A DNA stretch of 8,475 bases from an uncultured Collinsella sp. (GTDB lineage: Bacteria; Actinomycetota; Coriobacteriia; Coriobacteriales; Coriobacteriaceae), in NCBI GenBank assembly GCA_900548495.1, contig URKT01000085.1, forward strand, positions 1 to 8,475, given 5' to 3'. Shown here piece after piece: positions 6,808 to 8,475 of the stretch. The position numbers and the translations under genes are program-made. Position 1 is the first letter of the stretch, and each line of letters begins with the position of its first letter. The notes under the pieces were generated by a model. It was given only the letters and a program-made list of their open reading frames with translations, did no database searches and was not told where the DNA came from.

Positions 6808-6823
6808 TTTGTTGCACAACAAA
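6808..6823. promoter_or_regulatory. 16-bp palindrome TTTGTTGCACAACAAA
   Basis: Seven-base arms TTTGTTG / CAACAAA match perfectly around CA. The core GTTGCACAAC differs at one base from the palindrome at 6738-6747. It is non-coding, between recR and the signalling operon, and fits a helix-turn-helix protein site. Confidence 0.35.
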
Positions 6824-6833
6824 CTCACAGTCG

Positions 6834-6859
6834 CACGGGGAAATTATGACCACCCCGTG
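6834..6859 (-). other. Hairpin downstream of recR
   Basis: CACGGGG (6834-6840) and CCCCGTG (6853-6859) form a 7-bp stem with a 12-base loop, 40 bases after the recR stop. No T-run follows on the minus strand, so it is at best a weak terminator or a 3' end stabiliser. Confidence 0.3.
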
Positions 6860-6898
6860 AGTCGCGAGGAAAACATACAGCAGGAGCAGGCTCGCCAC

Positions 6899-7495
6899 CT
6901 AAATCGCGCGACGGGCCTCTATGGCGCGGCCAAGCGTAAGCTCGTCGGCATACTCCAAGTCGCCGCCCACGGGAAGGCCGCTTGCCAGACGCGACACCTC
7001 GACGCCCAACGGCTTGATGGTACGGGCCAGATAGCTCGCCGTGGTCTCGCCCTCGATGTTGGGGTTGGTGGCGATGATGACCTCATGGATATCCTCGTGG
7101 CCCAGACGCGCCAGCAGCTCGCGGATGTGCAGCTGCTCGGGGCCAATCTTGTCCATGGGGCTGATCACGCCGCCCAGCACATGGTACAGGCCGTGGTAGC
7201 TGCCCGTGCGCTCGATTGCCTGGACGTCGCGCGGCTCGCCCACCACGCAAATACGAGTGGTATCGCGCATCGGGTCCTGGCAGATGGAGCACTCGTCGGC
7301 CGTGGCGTAGTTAAAGCAACGGCTGCAAAAGTGGACCTCTTGCTTGACCTCCAGGATGGCCTCGGCCAGGCGGCGGGCCTCCTCGGCATCGGCCTCGAGC
7401 AGGTAATAGGCGATGCGCTGAGCCGACTTGGGACCAATGCCCGGCAGACGGCCCAGCTCATCGAGCAGTTTTTGCAGACTGTGATTCGCACTCAT
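6899..7495 (-). CDS. recR: Recombination mediator RecR
   Basis: A 198-residue RecR, the usual length. It works with RecF/RecO to load RecA on single-stranded DNA gaps. Domains in order: N-terminal helix-hairpin-helix (LPGIGPKSAQRIAYYLL, 17-33), a zinc finger with Cys57, Cys60, Cys69 and Cys72, the Toprim domain beginning ICVVGEPRDVQAIE (82-95), and the Toprim/RecR motif with ATNPNIEGETTASYL (142-156), then the C-terminal ASGLPVGGDLEYADELTLGRA (171-191). All family residues are in place. The ATG (7493-7495) lies 13 bases after the ybaB stop, with no clear Shine-Dalgarno, so translation probably follows from ybaB. The pair is a conserved operon. dnaX, often found upstream, is absent here. Confidence 0.97.
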   Translation of the reverse strand: MSANHSLQKLLDELGRLPGIGPKSAQRIAYYLLEADAEEARRLAEAILEVKQEVHFCSRCFNYATADECSICQDPMRDTTRICVVGEPRDVQAIERTGSYHGLYHVLGGVISPMDKIGPEQLHIRELLARLGHEDIHEVIIATNPNIEGETTASYLARTIKPLGVEVSRLASGLPVGGDLEYADELTLGRAIEARRAI

Positions 7496-7508
7496 ATATA
7501 TGCGTGTC

Positions 7509-7829
7509 TTAGAACGGCATGCCCGGGATGTTGAGGCCGCCGGTGATGGCGCCCATCTGCTTGTTGGCGAGCTCGTTGACGCCGCGGACGGCCTCGTTGA
7601 CGGCAGCCATGATCATGTCCTGCAGCATATCGACGTCCTCGGGATCGAGGGCATCGGGATCGATGGTGAGGTTGACGAGCTCCATCTCGCCGTTAACGGT
7701 CACCTTGACCATGCCGCCGCCGGCAGAGGCGTCGACGGTCTGGGACTTGAGGTTCTCCTGCGCGGCGGCAAGCTGCTCCTGCATCTTGCGAGCCTGCTTC
7801 ATCATCTGCTGCATGTTCATACCGGCCAT
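7509..7829 (-). CDS. ybaB: YbaB/EbfC family nucleoid-associated DNA-binding protein
   Basis: A 106-residue small DNA-binding protein of the YbaB/EbfC family, a dimer with tweezer-like helices that coats the nucleoid. The N-terminal helix is Met/Gln/Lys rich (MQQMMKQARKMQEQLAAAQ, 6-24). The core VDASAGGGMVKVTVNGEMEL (32-51) and DPDALDPEDVDMLQDMIMAAVNEA (57-80) are characteristic, and the tail MGAITGGLNIPGMPF is typical of the family. The start is ATG 7827-7829, with TAAAGGAG ending 5 bases before it. It is the first gene of the ybaB-recR pair, 13 bases apart. Two small hairpins precede its ribosome binding site. Confidence 0.96.
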   Translation of the reverse strand: MAGMNMQQMMKQARKMQEQLAAAQENLKSQTVDASAGGGMVKVTVNGEMELVNLTIDPDALDPEDVDMLQDMIMAAVNEAVRGVNELANKQMGAITGGLNIPGMPF

Positions 7830-7834
7830 GATGG

Positions 7835-7842
7835 CTCCTTTA
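7835..7842 (-). promoter_or_regulatory. Ribosome binding site of ybaB
   Basis: TAAAGGAG on the minus strand, 5 bases before ATG 7827-7829. The adjoining palindrome at 7843-7856 could fold right next to it. Confidence 0.8.
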
Positions 7843-7874
7843 CGTGCGGCCGCACGCCGAGCTGCAAGGGCAGC
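7843..7874 (-). other. Two tandem hairpins in the ybaB leader
   Basis: CGTGCGGCCGCACG (7843-7856) is a perfect 14-bp palindrome. GCTGC-AAGG-GCAGC (7861-7874) is a 5-bp stem with a 4-base loop. Both lie directly upstream of the ybaB ribosome binding site and would be in its 5' untranslated region. Function unknown. Confidence 0.4.
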
Positions 7875-7991
7875 CGGAGCGCGGCGGGACTTTCAAACTC
7901 AAAAATCGTACCACGGCGCGCGGCGAGAGAGCGGGGCGGACGTGTTACCTCAGTCGATATACATGTCCTCCAATACAAACCGCACTCAAAG

Positions 7992-8026
7992 ATTATGCAA
8001 GGTCGAATTATGCAAGGTTGCATAAT
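7992..8026. promoter_or_regulatory. Operator-like cluster: three ATTATGCAA half-sites
   Basis: ATTATGCAAGGTTGCATAAT (8007-8026) is a perfect palindrome with 9-base arms and a 2-base centre. A further copy of the half-site, within the 12-base direct repeat ATTATGCAAGGT, starts at 7992, exactly 15 bases before the second copy. The cluster sits in the divergent intergenic region between ybaB and the plus-strand membrane gene, where a regulator could control either or both. CATAAT within the sites also resembles a -10 hexamer on the minus strand. Confidence 0.55.
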
Positions 8027-8056
8027 ATCGCACACTCAATCTAGTAGAGCCGAATC

Positions 8057-8119
8057 CGGCATTTCATGTGCGCCACTAAATAGCTAAATGCCGAACCGCT
8101 GCTCGAGGCGGCGCACATG
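8057..8119. repeat. Two interlocked inverted repeats
   Basis: CGGCATTT (8057-8064) pairs with AAATGCCG (8086-8093). CATGTGCGCC (8065-8074) pairs with GGCGCACATG (8110-8119). Both pairings are perfect and their order is A-B-A'-B', which cannot form as two nested hairpins. As RNA it would be a pseudoknot; as DNA it could be overlapping protein sites. It lies just upstream of the TATAAT at 8129. Confidence 0.45.
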
Positions 8120-8128
8120 GCGGCAGGG

Positions 8129-8134
8129 TATAAT
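8129..8134 (+). promoter_or_regulatory. TATAAT, candidate -10 of the right-hand gene
   Basis: A perfect consensus -10 hexamer 35 bases before ATG 8169. The expected -35 region (about 8106-8111, AGGCGG) does not resemble TTGACA. Either an activator is needed, perhaps at the inverted repeats just upstream, or the match is chance. Confidence 0.4.
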
Positions 8135-8157
8135 TTGATTGCCATAGATAGTAATTT

Positions 8158-8162
8158 GGAGG
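8158..8162 (+). promoter_or_regulatory. Ribosome binding site GGAGG
   Basis: GGAGG, 6 bases before ATG 8169-8171. It is the main support for the start of the partial gene that follows. Confidence 0.75.
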
Positions 8163-8168
8163 TGCCCC

Positions 8169-8475
8169 ATGAATGCCCCCAACGCGCTCCAAAACATCCG
8201 CTCAAAACACCCCGTTGCATATGTGGTTCTCTATCTCTTTGTCGGCTGGGCATTGCTGGTTGTCATCACCCATGCCATAGCTTTTGGAGCAGAACTGCTG
8301 ATAGCCAGCTCGGACCAGCCCGTCGTCAAATGGGAGACGACCGATGAGTGCACCGACGGAACCCGAACCGTCTACTACAACAGCCCGTCCCTCTATCAAG
8401 AGTTCAAGGTCAAGATAAAGGACTTCAAGATTGTCGATGCCGAGCTGGCGTTTATTTGGCAATCGGAGCAACCAT
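8169..8475 (+). CDS. Membrane-anchored protein of unknown function, 5' part
   Basis: An open frame of 102 codons with no stop, cut by the right edge of the window. It begins MNAPNALQNIRSKHPVAYVV. One long hydrophobic segment (about residues 16-45, including VVLYLFVGWALLVVITHA) is a signal-anchor. The residues after it (from SSDQPVVKWETTDECTDGTR) look extracytoplasmic, with mixed charged and aromatic residues and a predicted strand-helix pattern that I cannot assign. The start is supported by GGAGG 6 bases upstream and by a TATAAT at 8129. It is divergent from ybaB, so the shared 339-base region probably controls both. No family recognised; the missing 3' part may decide it. Confidence 0.75.
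   Translation, partial: MNAPNALQNIRSKHPVAYVVLYLFVGWALLVVITHAIAFGAELLIASSDQPVVKWETTDECTDGTRTVYYNSPSLYQEFKVKIKDFKIVDAELAFIWQSEQP

Noticed and set aside
6569..7534. 321-codon open frame on the plus strand
   Set aside because: It is mostly antisense to recR and to the start of the anchored protein gene, with no ribosome binding site and no recognisable domain.
8202..8471. 89-codon minus-strand ORF at the right edge
   Set aside because: It is antisense to the open plus-strand frame from 8169, which has a good ribosome binding site and a clear membrane segment.
1..8475. tRNA, rRNA, CRISPR array, insertion sequence with transposase
   Set aside because: No cloverleaf, no rRNA-like sequence, no regularly spaced repeat with unique spacers and no transposase reading frame were seen on either strand.

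Overview
The window looks like chromosomal DNA from a GC-rich actinobacterium. My best guess is the class Coriobacteriia, near Collinsella. That guess rests on the codon and base composition of the housekeeping genes, the YbaB-RecR gene pair, and a GGGACGTTCC / GGGGACACTCC repeat style that I associate from memory with those genomes. It is not proven by the sequence. Almost everything is on the minus strand; only the partial gene at the right edge is on the plus strand.

Left part (about 1-2800) is visibly AT-richer. Bases 1141-1200 are 22/60 G+C by hand count, against 40/60 for 5281-5340. It holds a complete ABC exporter half-transporter (50-1699). A 315-base gap follows, with a perfect 20-bp inverted repeat and a doubtful 47-codon ORF. 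Next comes the wreck of a PrmC/HemK-like methyltransferase gene (about 2015-2817), whose reading frame can be rebuilt across one or two stops and two single-base deletions. This block reads as acquired DNA in decay, with the exporter the only intact gene.

A palindrome-rich, REP-like stretch (about 2869-2965) marks the border. It abuts the stop codon of the next operon.

The middle part (2965-6653) is a tight three-gene operon, transcribed right to left. First is a membrane-anchored protein with a Ser/Gly-rich stalk and an extracellular helical domain. Second is a Ser/Thr protein kinase with four C-terminal membrane helices. Third is a cytoplasmic protein of unknown N-terminal domain ending in an FHA phosphothreonine-binding domain. 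The genes overlap by 4 bp (first/second) and have a 3-bp gap with the Shine-Dalgarno inside the preceding gene (second/third). This reads as a writer-reader phosphosignalling module with a separate surface component. A terminator-like hairpin lies immediately before the first gene's ribosome binding site, so transcripts of this operon must pass through it. Two near-identical GTTGCRCAAC palindromes lie upstream.

Right part (6899-8475): recR and ybaB (DNA repair and nucleoid), without dnaX beside them. A 339-base divergent intergenic region follows, packed with inverted repeats: a 9-2-9 operator-like palindrome plus an extra half-site, and two interlocked inverted repeats. The 5' part of an unrecognised membrane-anchored protein runs off the right edge.
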